Positions 16,696-26,100 of a stretch of 64,000 bases of DNA are shown here, in pieces. A program made the translations under genes and the position numbers. Origin of the DNA: HGM04593 sp045646845 (GTDB lineage Bacteria > Bacteroidota > Bacteroidia > Bacteroidales > Bacteroidaceae); the NCBI GenBank assembly GCA_045646845.1, contig JAZRLO010000043.1:1-64000 (forward strand), given 5' to 3'. Each line of letters opens with the position of its first letter. Positions within the stretch are counted from its first letter, which is position 1. The notes under the pieces were generated by a model, which was not told where the DNA came from, did not search any database, and was given only the letters and a program-made list of their open reading frames with translations.

Positions 16696-17394
16696 ATGGA
16701 ACATTTTTTTGATTTACTTGTCCGTTCGATTTTCGTGGACAATATGGTATTTGCCTTCTTCCTGGGTATGTGTTCGTTCTTGGCTGTATCTAAGAGCGTC
16801 AAGACAGCCGTTGGATTGGGTATTGCGGTAGTATTCGTACAACTTATAACATTGCCTGTCAACTACCTGTTGCAGACAGAGGTGCTTGCAGCTGACGGAA
16901 TTGCCGGTGTCGATCTCACATTCCTTGCATTCATCCTTTTCATTGCGGTGATTGCAGGTATCGTACAGCTTGTAGAGATGATTGTCGAGCGTTATGCTCC
17001 TGCGCTTTACAGCCAGTTGGGTATCTTCCTTCCTCTTATTGCCGTTAACTGCGCCATCATGGGTGGTTCGCTCTTTATGCAGCAGAGAATAGGTCTCGAC
17101 CCCAGCAACAGTCAGGCAATCACAAGCATTTGGGATTCAATCGCATTTGCAATCGGTTCAGGTCTCGGTTGGATGATGGCTATTGTACTCTTTGCCGCTA
17201 TCCGTGAGAAAATGGAATACAGCAATGTACCCAAGCCGCTCCGTGGTCTTGGTATAGCATTCATCACGGTAGGTCTTATGGCCATGGCGTTCATGTGCTT
17301 CTCGGGTGTCAAGGTCGATACAGAGGATAAGGCTGCCGTTGAGCAGGTACAGTGCGCATCGGACAAGTGTGACGCAGCCGACAATGGTATTTGA
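16696..17394 (+). CDS. nqrE: Na+-translocating NADH:quinone reductase subunit E with a C-terminal extension
   Basis: NqrE pairs with NqrD in the membrane. Cluster cysteines C26 (LGMCSFLAVSK) and C119 (AVNCAIMGGS) are conserved. The product has 232 residues against about 200 for typical NqrE. The extra roughly 30 residues follow the last helix, are hydrophilic and acidic, and contain two more cysteines (C220 and C225, in VQCASDKCDA). The rest is ordinary, with six membrane helices. The tail has no match I recognise. Confidence 0.96.
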   Translation: MEHFFDLLVRSIFVDNMVFAFFLGMCSFLAVSKSVKTAVGLGIAVVFVQLITLPVNYLLQTEVLAADGIAGVDLTFLAFILFIAVIAGIVQLVEMIVERYAPALYSQLGIFLPLIAVNCAIMGGSLFMQQRIGLDPSNSQAITSIWDSIAFAIGSGLGWMMAIVLFAAIREKMEYSNVPKPLRGLGIAFITVGLMAMAFMCFSGVKVDTEDKAAVEQVQCASDKCDAADNGI

Positions 17395-17412
17395 TTATAA
17401 AATGATATAGAT

Positions 17413-18681
17413 ATGAATACAACACTTATATTATCAAGTATAGCAGTATTCCTTGTAATCATCCTCGTGTTGGTTATAATTCTGCTTGTAGCGAAACGCT
17501 TCCTTTTGCCCGGCGGTAACATCAAGGTCAAGATTAATGGCGAGAAAGAGGTTGAGGTTGCGGCCGGCGGTGCATTGCTCGGCACATTGGCCGAGAACGG
17601 CATCTACCTTCCTTCGGCTTGTGGCGGTAAGGGTTCTTGCGGCCAGTGCAAACTTCAGGTAGTAGAGGGTGGCGGTGAAATCCTTCCCTCAGAGACAAGC
17701 CACTTTACACGTAAGGAGCAGCAGGCTCATTGGCGTCTGGGCTGTCAGGTGAAGTGTAAAAACGATATGGAAATCAAGGTGCCCGAGTCTGTCATGGGTG
17801 TCAAGGAGTGGGAGTGCGAGGTTATCTCCAACAAGAACGTCGCAACTTTCATCAAGGAGTTCATCGTTGCATTGCCTCCCGGTGAGCACATGGACTTTGT
17901 CCCCGGTTCTTATGCACAGATCAAGATTCCTGCATATGACATGACATATGACAAGGACATCGACAAGGCACTCATCGGCGACGAATATCTGCCTGCATGG
18001 GAGAAGTTCGGTCTGCTCGGTCTCAAGTGCAAGAACACCGAAGAGACAATCCGTGCATACTCAATGGCTAACTACCCTGCCGAGGGTGACCGTATCATGC
18101 TTACAGTGCGTATCGCGACACCTCCGTTCAAGGCTGACCGTTCAGGCTTCATGGATGTACCTTGCGGTATCGCTTCTTCGTACATCTTTACATTGAAACC
18201 GGGCGACAAGGTAATAATGAGCGGCCCTTATGGCGACTTCCATCCTATCTTCGACTCAAAGAAGGAGATGATGTGGGTCGGCGGTGGTGCCGGTATGGCT
18301 CCGTTGCGTGCTCAGATTATGCACATGACAAAGACCTTGAAGACTACCGACCGTGTGATGACATATTTCTACGGTGCGCGTGCGCTTAACGAGGTGTTCT
18401 ATCTCGAGGACTTCCTGCAGTTGGAGAAGGAGTTCCCCAACTTCAGCTTCCACCTCGCGCTCGACCGTCCCGACCCTGCAGCGGATGCAGCCGGTGTGAA
18501 ATATACGGCAGGCTTCGTACATCAGGTAATCTACGAGACATACCTCAAGAACCACGAGGCTCCCGAGGATATCGAGTACTACATGTGCGGTCCTGGTCCT
18601 ATGTCAAAGGCCGTGGTGAACATGCTCACCGACCTCGGTGTAGAAGAGAAGTCTATCATGTACGACAACTTCGGAGGTTAA
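17413..18681 (+). CDS. nqrF: Na+-translocating NADH:quinone reductase subunit F
   Basis: NqrF is the NADH-oxidising subunit. The 422-residue protein has an N-terminal membrane helix (residues about 5-27), a plant-type [2Fe-2S] ferredoxin domain with C70, C76, C79 and C111 (identical spacing to Vibrio), an FAD domain with the RAYS motif at 214-217, and a C-terminal NADH domain (GGGAGMAPLRAQI, MCGPGPM, ending MYDNFGG). It closes the operon and is followed by a strong terminator. Confidence 0.97.
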   Translation: MNTTLILSSIAVFLVIILVLVIILLVAKRFLLPGGNIKVKINGEKEVEVAAGGALLGTLAENGIYLPSACGGKGSCGQCKLQVVEGGGEILPSETSHFTRKEQQAHWRLGCQVKCKNDMEIKVPESVMGVKEWECEVISNKNVATFIKEFIVALPPGEHMDFVPGSYAQIKIPAYDMTYDKDIDKALIGDEYLPAWEKFGLLGLKCKNTEETIRAYSMANYPAEGDRIMLTVRIATPPFKADRSGFMDVPCGIASSYIFTLKPGDKVIMSGPYGDFHPIFDSKKEMMWVGGGAGMAPLRAQIMHMTKTLKTTDRVMTYFYGARALNEVFYLEDFLQLEKEFPNFSFHLALDRPDPAADAAGVKYTAGFVHQVIYETYLKNHEAPEDIEYYMCGPGPMSKAVVNMLTDLGVEEKSIMYDNFGG

Positions 18682-18694
18682 GTAATATAATTGC

Positions 18695-18726
18695 AAAAAG
18701 CGGACATCTTACGGTGTCCGCTTTTT
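18695..18726 (+). terminator. Intrinsic terminator of the nqr operon
   Basis: A 14-bp stem (18695-18708 with 18713-18726, one G-U pair) has a TTAC loop. The 5' arm begins AAAAA and the 3' arm ends TTTTT, so it should work in both directions. It starts 14 bases after the nqrF stop. Confidence 0.9.
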
Positions 18727-18901
18727 CTGTCTAATATATACAAGCCGCGCTTGGTCATGCGCAGGGCTCCCACTCCTCAATCACTATGTGACAGCCGGTA
18801 ATTCCGCCCCTATGGGGGAGGTGCTGCAGGCGGAGGGGTATTGGGCAGAGTGAAAACGGCTCATGTTAACTGCCTTTTTGCTGTTGCTTGTTGGATTTTG
18901 T

Positions 18902-18932
18902 TTTGATATTTTTGTTTTTTTTATTACTTTCG
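18902..18932 (+). promoter_or_regulatory. Predicted Bacteroidota-type promoter for the TIR-like gene
   Basis: TTTG at 18902-18905, a 19-base gap and TACTTTCG at 18925-18932 fit the -33/-7 arrangement. The gene's ATG is 66 bases downstream. The stretch before it (18727-18901) shows only a small GCCCC/GGGG palindrome around 18809-18822. Confidence 0.55.
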
Positions 18933-18997
18933 CAAAAATACTTTTTTGAATGATTATAAGCAACTTACCGTGAGTTTGCTTTAATGTGTCGGAAACT

Positions 18998-20542
18998 ATG
19001 GCGGAATTGAAAATTTTCATAGCTGGTTCAAAGGAACTGAAACTGGAACGCAATGGCATAAAAATCATTGCCAATGATCTGAGTTCGTTGTACAGTTCCA
19101 GAGGGATACATATCACAGCACACTCCTATGAACATTTCGACGAAAATCAGGACTCCTATAATAAGTTCATTGTCAATGATGCCGATATCGTTATATTCAT
19201 CCTTGACGGTTATATTGGCGCAAAGACTGAAGAGGAGTTCGTTACTGCGACGAAATCCCTTCGTGAGGAGAATCATCCCGATGTCATGGTGTTCATGCGC
19301 GAGTATGACGGGAAATCGTTGACTGCAGATATTGCCCGCATTCAAGGACTCATAATGGGATGTCTCGGGAACGGAAAATACCATGTCGATTATTCGAGTC
19401 TCGACGACCTCAAGGCCAAAGCAAAAGAACGCATAATGAGGTATGTCGATAAGCATCTGGATCTTTTGTCCGATTCCTCGGCCAAAATGAAGAGCTCTGT
19501 TGCGCACGGCAATGCAAAGGCCGTTTCTCCGGAGCCTGTGCGGACATCCGCTTTTTGGAAGCGTTTCTCCATTTGCTCGTCTTTTGTGATAGCATTGCTT
19601 GCCGTGTTTCTTTGGTGGAGCTGGGGGCGCACCGAGGTTCAGCCCGGGGAGGTGGAGCCCAAAGAACCGATGCTTGTCTTCTCGGGTGGCGGTTCCGTCC
19701 TAAACTACATTAAAAACATGAACGAGGATTCGCTCGATGTGAAACTGTACGAAAACTCCATCTATATAAACTTGCCAAGCGGAAGCGCGTGGACATTGCT
19801 GTTCGAGGAGGCCGTGAGGCAGAAAGAAGAGAATATGCAGCCTTATGTTTCGATTGTCCTTTCTGCTGATAAACTCGATGTTTCGGGAATGAATAACCGA
19901 ACAAATTATTTTACTGACAATTCTTGTGTGGTGGGGCTGTTTCTCGGGTACGACACCTTGGCCGTTTTCGTAGAGAATGAACTTGCCGAAGCACGGGGTT
20001 TGCAGAGCTCTCCGCAGGGGGTCGGAAGGCTTTCTGCAAAAGAACTTACAGAACTTATTTCGTATTCAAGAAAGAATCCCGATGAAGTCCTTATTTTTAC
20101 GACGAATGCGACAAGCGGTACACTGATGGTGTATCAGAGGGTCGTCGGTAAATCCTTGGACTTGAAAGGGATGATTGATAAAAAGGAAAGCTATCCTTTT
20201 TATGTTAATTCTTCATCCGATTATCTTCGTACACTCGACGGCAAAGAACAGACCCCTAAGAAATATATATTGTTGGGAAGCGAAAGTTTCTATTCGCGTA
20301 AGGTGAATGATTATAGCAAGTTTCACGTCTATGTGGATGGTGAAGTGCAAAGAAAAGAGATGTATATATATTTCATGGCATACAAAAACCTGGAGGCTGA
20401 ATACTGTTTCTCAGCGCAAGTGCTTAAGTTCCTTGAAAAACTTGGTGCGGAGAAATTGGTGTCCCCCGAGGTCTGGAGGGTGGTGTCAAAGTGTCGTTTG
20501 CCAGACAGGTTGGGCAATTCGGTGTTTTACCTTAACAAGTGA
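18998..20542 (+). CDS. Membrane protein with TIR/DUF4062-like N-terminus and periplasmic binding-protein-like C-terminus
   Basis: No family name is certain. From the ATG at 18998 the protein has 514 residues; a GTG at 18986 would add four. Residues 1-150 look like a TIR/DUF4062-type alpha/beta domain: KIFIAGSKEL as first strand, then DADIVIFILDGYIG, TEEEFVTA and VMVFMREYDG. Residues 187-208 form a single strong transmembrane helix (SSFVIALLAVFLWWSWG). Residues 225-514 begin LVFSGGGSVLNYIK and include INLPSGSAWTLLFEEA and GYDTLAVFVENELA, resembling a phosphate-binding (PstS-like) or type-2 substrate-binding protein. Topology would be cytosolic TIR-like head and periplasmic sensor. It stands alone between nqrF and pgeF with its own predicted promoter. 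Roles in signalling or defence are inference. Confidence 0.75.
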   Translation: MAELKIFIAGSKELKLERNGIKIIANDLSSLYSSRGIHITAHSYEHFDENQDSYNKFIVNDADIVIFILDGYIGAKTEEEFVTATKSLREENHPDVMVFMREYDGKSLTADIARIQGLIMGCLGNGKYHVDYSSLDDLKAKAKERIMRYVDKHLDLLSDSSAKMKSSVAHGNAKAVSPEPVRTSAFWKRFSICSSFVIALLAVFLWWSWGRTEVQPGEVEPKEPMLVFSGGGSVLNYIKNMNEDSLDVKLYENSIYINLPSGSAWTLLFEEAVRQKEENMQPYVSIVLSADKLDVSGMNNRTNYFTDNSCVVGLFLGYDTLAVFVENELAEARGLQSSPQGVGRLSAKELTELISYSRKNPDEVLIFTTNATSGTLMVYQRVVGKSLDLKGMIDKKESYPFYVNSSSDYLRTLDGKEQTPKKYILLGSESFYSRKVNDYSKFHVYVDGEVQRKEMYIYFMAYKNLEAEYCFSAQVLKFLEKLGAEKLVSPEVWRVVSKCRLPDRLGNSVFYLNK

Positions 20543-20614
20543 TTCCGGCTTTTTTAATGTAGAGTACGGTTGTAATGGCGGTCGCGCAGGCTAAGCGTGT
20601 GAGCCGGGCGTGTC

Positions 20615-21397
20615 TTACAACAGCATTATTCCGTTGAATATTCTGCCCGACGAGATGCCGAGCCTGCGTGCCGAAAAGAACTCTGTATGCTCCTTGTAGG
20701 TGCAGATACCTGCGACCTCGATGTTTCCCTCTTCGACACCGCATTCAATGAGCTGCAACCTGTTGGCTTCCCACAGGTCTATGTGCCATTTCTCTTTGCC
20801 GTCGGACGTGAGGTAGAGTCTTGCAATCCTCTCCATGGGAAATCCGTTCTCTTTGAATGTCTCATAAACTTCGTCGCCGACTTCGAACGAATCCATGGAT
20901 ATGCCCGGTGCTATAACGGCTTTAATATTGCCGGGAGTGCAACCGTATGTGCAGGACATGGCTTTTATGCACTTCTCTGCTATGCGTGCTACCGTGCCGC
21001 GCCATCCTGCATGTATGGCCGCAACGACACCGCGTACGCTGTCAGACAGCAGCACAGGTATGCAGTCGGCGGTCGATACCCCTATGCACGTACGCGGCAG
21101 TTCCGTAATTATGGCATCCACACCGTAGAGCATCTTCTCCTGCTCCTCCCTTGTCATCTGCATGAATGCTCTGTCTATGGCGATTGTCTTGTCGCCGTGT
21201 GTTTGCCGCGGAAGAATCAGCCTGTTATCCTCAATTCCCAGTTCATTGCACAGCATGGCACGGCATGCCGCTACATGCTCTGCGGTATCGCCGCAGTAGT
21301 GAGTTATGTTGAACCCTCCATAATTGCCGGAGCCTTCTCCACGCATGGTGGAGAAGGCTCTTGCTTCTGTTCCTATTCCGTATTCCTTGAACAGCAT
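20615..21397 (-). CDS. pgeF: YfiH/laccase-domain purine nucleoside phosphorylase, PgeF
   Basis: Members of this family (formerly laccase-domain or polyphenol oxidase) phosphorolyse adenosine and related nucleosides, and in E. coli the protein is linked to peptidoglycan editing. The 260-residue product has the zinc-binding trio: H67 (RQTHGD), C112 (STADCIPVLL) and H129 (AIHAGWRG). A typical N-terminal FSTMRGEGSG is present. It follows metY by 20 bases on the same strand, so the two may be co-transcribed. Confidence 0.9.
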   Translation of the reverse strand: MLFKEYGIGTEARAFSTMRGEGSGNYGGFNITHYCGDTAEHVAACRAMLCNELGIEDNRLILPRQTHGDKTIAIDRAFMQMTREEQEKMLYGVDAIITELPRTCIGVSTADCIPVLLSDSVRGVVAAIHAGWRGTVARIAEKCIKAMSCTYGCTPGNIKAVIAPGISMDSFEVGDEVYETFKENGFPMERIARLYLTSDGKEKWHIDLWEANRLQLIECGVEEGNIEVAGICTYKEHTEFFSARRLGISSGRIFNGIMLL

Positions 21398-21417
21398 CCT
21401 TGTTCTTTGCTTTTCAA

Positions 21418-22701
21418 TTATAGAGTTTCCAGTGCCTGCTCAATGTCGGCAATGATGTCATCGGCATCCTCAATACCCACTGAAAGACGTATGAGGTCGG
21501 GGTCGATACCGGCTTCGAGCAACTGCTCGTTGCTCAGCTGGCGGTGTGTGTGGCTTGCGGGGTTCAGCACGCACGAACGTGCATCGGCCACGTGTGTCAC
21601 AATAGAAATGAACTTGAGGCTGTCCATGAAACGGATGGCATCCTCCTTGTCGCCCTTAACGGCAAAGGCCATTACACCGCAACCGCCGTTGGGCAGGTAT
21701 TTCTTGGCGAGCTCATAGTGTTTGCTGCTTTTGAGACCGCTGTGGTTTACCCATTTTACTTTGGGGTGCTGCTCCAGGTACTCGGCAACCTTCTGTGCAT
21801 TCTCGCAGTGGCGTGGCATGCGCAGGTGTAGTGTCTCAAGGCCCAGGTTCAGCAGGAAGGCATTCTCGGGTGCCATCATCGCGCCCAGGTCGCGCATCAC
21901 CTGCGACACCATTTTTGTAATGTAGGCCGCGCGGCCAAAATTCTTGGTGTAAATAAGTCCGTGGTAGCTCTCATCGGGCTCGGTAAGGCAGGTGAACTTG
22001 TCGTGCTGTGCCTCCCAGTCAAAGTTTCCGCTGTCGATGACGCAACCGCCAACGGCAACGGCATGGCCGTCCATATATTTTGTGGTGGAGTGGGTAACGA
22101 TGTCGGCACCCCATTCAATTGGGCGGCAGTTTACCGGTGTTGCAAAGGTGTTGTCAACGATAAGGGGCACACCGTTGCGGTGAGCTATGGTTGCAAACTT
22201 CTCAATGTCGAGCACCTGAACGCCGGGGTTGGCGATAGTTTCACCAAAGAGAGCCTTGGTGTTGGGGCGGAATGCCTTCTCAATCTCCTCAGCAGGAGCA
22301 TCGGCGTCAACGAATGTCACCTCAATGCCCATCTTCTTCATGGTTACGGCAAAGAGGTTGTATGTTCCACCGTATATTGCTGTTGCCGATACAAAGTGGT
22401 CACCGCTCTGGCAGATGTTGAGTATCGCATAGAAATTGGCTGCCTGGCCCGATGATGTCATCACGGCGCCCACGCCACCCTCAAGGGCGTTGATTTTTGC
22501 ACCCACCGCATCGACAGTCGGGTTCTGCAGACGGCTGTAGAAGTATCCACTGTCTTCGAGGTCGAAGAGGCGTGCCATCTGCTCGCTGGTGTCGTATTTG
22601 AATGTGGTACTCTGATAAATGGGCAATGCGCGCGGCTCACCCTTCTTGGGTTGCCAACCTCCCTGCACACATAGTGTGCCTGTATTCAATTTCTTTGTCA
22701 T
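21418..22701 (-). CDS. metY: O-acetylhomoserine sulfhydrylase / aminocarboxypropyltransferase
   Basis: A PLP enzyme of the Cys/Met metabolism family that makes homocysteine from O-acetylhomoserine and sulfide. The 427-residue product has the PLP lysine K208 in THSTTKYMDGH, the phosphate-binding MTSSGQAA, and IVDNTFATPVNCRP. The frame is open further upstream, but MTKKLNTGTLCVQGG is the family's start, so the ATG at 22701 is chosen. A cystathionine gamma-synthase role is less likely, given the length and the KLNTG/VQGG N-terminus. I saw no SAM riboswitch in the leader. Confidence 0.92.
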   Translation of the reverse strand: MTKKLNTGTLCVQGGWQPKKGEPRALPIYQSTTFKYDTSEQMARLFDLEDSGYFYSRLQNPTVDAVGAKINALEGGVGAVMTSSGQAANFYAILNICQSGDHFVSATAIYGGTYNLFAVTMKKMGIEVTFVDADAPAEEIEKAFRPNTKALFGETIANPGVQVLDIEKFATIAHRNGVPLIVDNTFATPVNCRPIEWGADIVTHSTTKYMDGHAVAVGGCVIDSGNFDWEAQHDKFTCLTEPDESYHGLIYTKNFGRAAYITKMVSQVMRDLGAMMAPENAFLLNLGLETLHLRMPRHCENAQKVAEYLEQHPKVKWVNHSGLKSSKHYELAKKYLPNGGCGVMAFAVKGDKEDAIRFMDSLKFISIVTHVADARSCVLNPASHTHRQLSNEQLLEAGIDPDLIRLSVGIEDADDIIADIEQALETL

Positions 22702-22737
22702 AGTCTTAATAGTTTGTTGTTTAGTAATAAACTTTGG

Positions 22738-22766
22738 CGAAGATACGAATAATCTCTGTAAACAAA
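22738..22766 (-). promoter_or_regulatory. Candidate promoter of metY-pgeF
   Basis: On the minus strand TTTG (22766-22763) is followed after 17 bases by TATCTTCG (22745-22738), 36 bases from the metY start. A second -7-like TATCTTTG lies at 22770-22763 without a good -33. The assignment between them is uncertain. Confidence 0.4.
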
Positions 22767-22916
22767 GATATGTGTGCCGTTTTTTCTTTTCTCTTGTCAT
22801 TTGTATCTACTTTGTGTGGTGGGTTAATTATGCAGTGTGGTAATCCCTGTTCGTTGTACAAAAAACGCCTTTCGCATATAAAGCGAGTGCGCGTGTGAAG
22901 AATTTGCTGTTTTTGA

Positions 22917-22947
22917 TTGTAAAAATGCGTGAAAAATTGTAACTTTG
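22917..22947 (+). promoter_or_regulatory. Predicted promoter of the giant M60 protease gene
   Basis: TTG (22917-22919), 20 bases, then a perfect TAACTTTG (22940-22947) on the plus strand. The 5' leader to the ATG at 23102 would be about 145 bases and very AT-rich. Confidence 0.55.
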
Positions 22948-23101
22948 TGCGTTTGCATGCTATTGTGTAGTAATATTTTACGCATAAAAATACAACCTTT
23001 TTGAAACAATTTTTCCGGGTGCTTTTGAATGGTGTAAATAATTATTTAAAAAGCGCATGCTTGGTAATGGGTTGAATATAAATGAAAAACAAAATATATA
23101 A

Positions 23102-26100
23102 ATGAAAAGAATTTTTACACATCTTTTTGTTGCAGTGTTGCTGATGTTGAGTACAACATCGTGGGCGCAGTTTGAGAATGGTAAAGTCTATCGTATTGTC
23201 TGCAGCGGAACCACTTCAGTCTCGTTAGGTGCAAGCGCACTTTCCGATGTTGCTGCGGTCTCTACAAGTGAGACCGACAAGTCTCAACAGTGGTATGTAA
23301 CTGTTAGCGGCAGTAACTACACTTTCCGTAACCTCGGTAACGGCCGTTACCTTTTGGGTAACAACGGTACGTCAGGGGAGTGGGGCTTGACCGAGAGTAG
23401 TAGCAACTTCACAGTTTCGAAAGTGAGTGGTAACTATTGCATCCGTGGTGCTTCTGATTCCAATGGATATGCGTATATGCACAAGGATGCAGGCAACAAC
23501 ATCGTCAGCTGGGAATCGAGTAACGGAAATTCTCAGTGGACACCGATAGAAGTCTCTTATACTGATAGTGAACTGCAAACCATTTGGAGTGCAGTGGATG
23601 CACTTGTCGTTCCATCGGCAACAGTTTCTGGTTATCAGACTAAACTTGAAGCAATCTTCACCGACAAGGCTTGCACACAGTTGAACTCGACATACGCAGC
23701 AAAAACTGTTGACCAGATAAAGGCTGATGCCAATTATTTGGCTCTTCCTGCTACATTGCAGGCTATGGTGCTAAAGGTGAAGGGTGGCGATTGGACTGAA
23801 TCTACTGTCGCTCCAGCCGACCGCCCCAATGGCAACAATAATACAAACCACAGTTTGTGGACAGTTTCAGACACTTGGAATAATGATTATGCCAAGCGTT
23901 TCCGTGTGCAGATGTACGAACCTTACAGTATCGAGGGCGAGATTACAAGTTATCTGCGTTTTAATGCTCACTGTAATATGGATAACCCCACCGGTATCTA
24001 CGCCAATGGTGGTGAACCCATCTATATTATGGTCGAGGGTACTATAGAGGATGGTGCAGAGCTCTGGATTGCTCATCAGACCGGTCACGGAGCAACAGGT
24101 TATTATAGCAATGCAACCTATACCCGTTTGTACGAGGGCTTGAATGTTGTTCCATATTTCAACGATGGCAGCCAGTTGTGGATTAACTATCTTGTTCACA
24201 CATACAACGGGAATGGTGCGACTATCGCTGAAAAATTCCCACATAAACTGTCCGATTATAAACCTTTGAAAATCCACATCGAGGGTGGCCACATCAATGG
24301 TTACTACAATGCAATGGGTGACTTCCGCGCAACAGATTCTGGCACAGAGAACCTTTGGGGCGAGGTGGATAACGACGAGGATTGGAACTACTACAAGGCG
24401 CGTGTTGCCCTCTCTACAGATTTCGCGTTGCTCGGTCATCGCCAGACACCATTGTTTCCATTCGGAACATATGAGAGTGGTAAAAATGCGTTCTGTACCT
24501 ATAACGATGGCGGTGGCTTGGAATATGCTCTTGCCTATCATCTTGACAGTATAACAGTACCAACTACTCCCAACTGCTATGGCGGCAGTGGCAATACATT
24601 CGGTACTTTTGCCGGCAGTTATTCCGGAATGAACCTCGATGCCTCAAACGGTAAAATCAACATTATGCTCGAGGCCTGGGACCGCATTATGTACAGCGAA
24701 CTTGCAACAATGGGTCTTGTGAGTACCTCCACAATGGACAAGATGAACTCACTCTATCCACGCTGGACAAGCGAGGGAACTGCTGCCGAAATCTATAACT
24801 ATGGCAGTGCAACTGTTAATGGTGAGACAAAAACTTACAAGGATTTTTGTCAGGGTATTGATTACAGCGAATATTTCAACCACCACGGTGCCGCTGTCGG
24901 TGCACCAAGCGGTTATATGAGCGGTGGTTGGCGTGTATGTAACTACCACTACAACACAATGGGTAGTGTCATTGGTAAAATTGCCGCCGAAGCCGGCCCC
25001 ACTTGGGGACCTGCGCACGAGATTGGTCACCAGCACCAGGGTGTCTTTAACCTCAACGGACAAACAGAGGTTACCAACAACTTCTTCTCAAACGTAGCCG
25101 TCTGGTATATGGGTATGGGGACATCGCGTGTCAATGGTAGCGAGGGTTCTTTGGCGAGCGTGCTTGCTGCTTTCAATACCGATGGCAACGACCTTTACAC
25201 CAACAACATTTGGGCTATCACCCATTTGTACTACCGCCTGTGGCTCTACTACCACCTTGCCGGTAACAACACACAGTTCTGGCCCCGTCTGTTCGAACTT
25301 TGTCGCCAGGTGCCTTTGGTGAACGGTGGACAGATCAGCGGTGAGACCTCATTGCTCCGCTTCTATCAGCACGCCTGCGATGCTGCCGGTGAGGACTTGA
25401 CCGAGTTCTTCCGCGCTCACGGTTATTTTGAAATTATGGACAACCGTTTTGTAGGTGACTACAGCAATGCAACATACAATATAACCCAGGAGCAGATTGA
25501 TGCTGCCATAAAGAGCGTTAAGGATAAGGGTTATCCTGTGAACTATGCCGCTCTTCTCATCAACGATGCCACAAGCGAGACAACAGTAAAGCACGACGGT
25601 ACAACAAAACGTTCTCTTTGGGACGGCAGCGCGACAGCCGACCTTGGTTCTGTGAACGACTTTATTGATGGCGATATTGAAACGCTAACCAACTATACCG
25701 CTACAGTTTCGGCCGACGGAACAGTTTCCATGAGTGACGGCGAAGGTGGTATCGGTTTCCTTGTGCTCAATGAGGACGGCGAACTTGTTTCGTTCAGTAA
25801 CAAGACTGAATTTGCGCTCAATGACGAGGCTGCCTACTTGCTTGCAACCGGCAAGGCAACAATTGTGGCTGTCGATACAGATAGCAAAACAGCCGAGGCC
25901 GAGGTTGACCTCTCTGCCATTCAGCGCGAGATGTTGGAGGCTCTTATCGAAAAGGTAGATGCTATGCCAATCGATGATGGCACATACACTCATATCGGCT
26001 TCTATACAAAGGCTTGTGCAGCCGACTTGTTGGCTGCTGTCGAGTCTGCAAAGACGGTGCTTGCAAGCGGAACAGGCTTTGCCGCTGCATACGAACTGCT

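Larger units (their letters stand above)
22702..23101. other. Divergent 400-base regulatory gap between metY and the M60 protease
   Basis: The gap holds candidate promoters in both directions and an AT-rich leader of about 150 bases before the protease gene. I see no gene, tRNA or riboswitch-like structure in it. Confidence 0.5.

Noticed and set aside
20687..21718. A 343-codon plus-strand frame opposite pgeF and metY
   Set aside because: It spans two confidently identified minus-strand genes and reads as a Cys/His/Tyr-rich shadow.
22702..22860. SAM riboswitch before metY
   Set aside because: I looked for the conserved paired core expected of SAM-I or SAM-II elements and saw only AT-rich sequence without stable stems.
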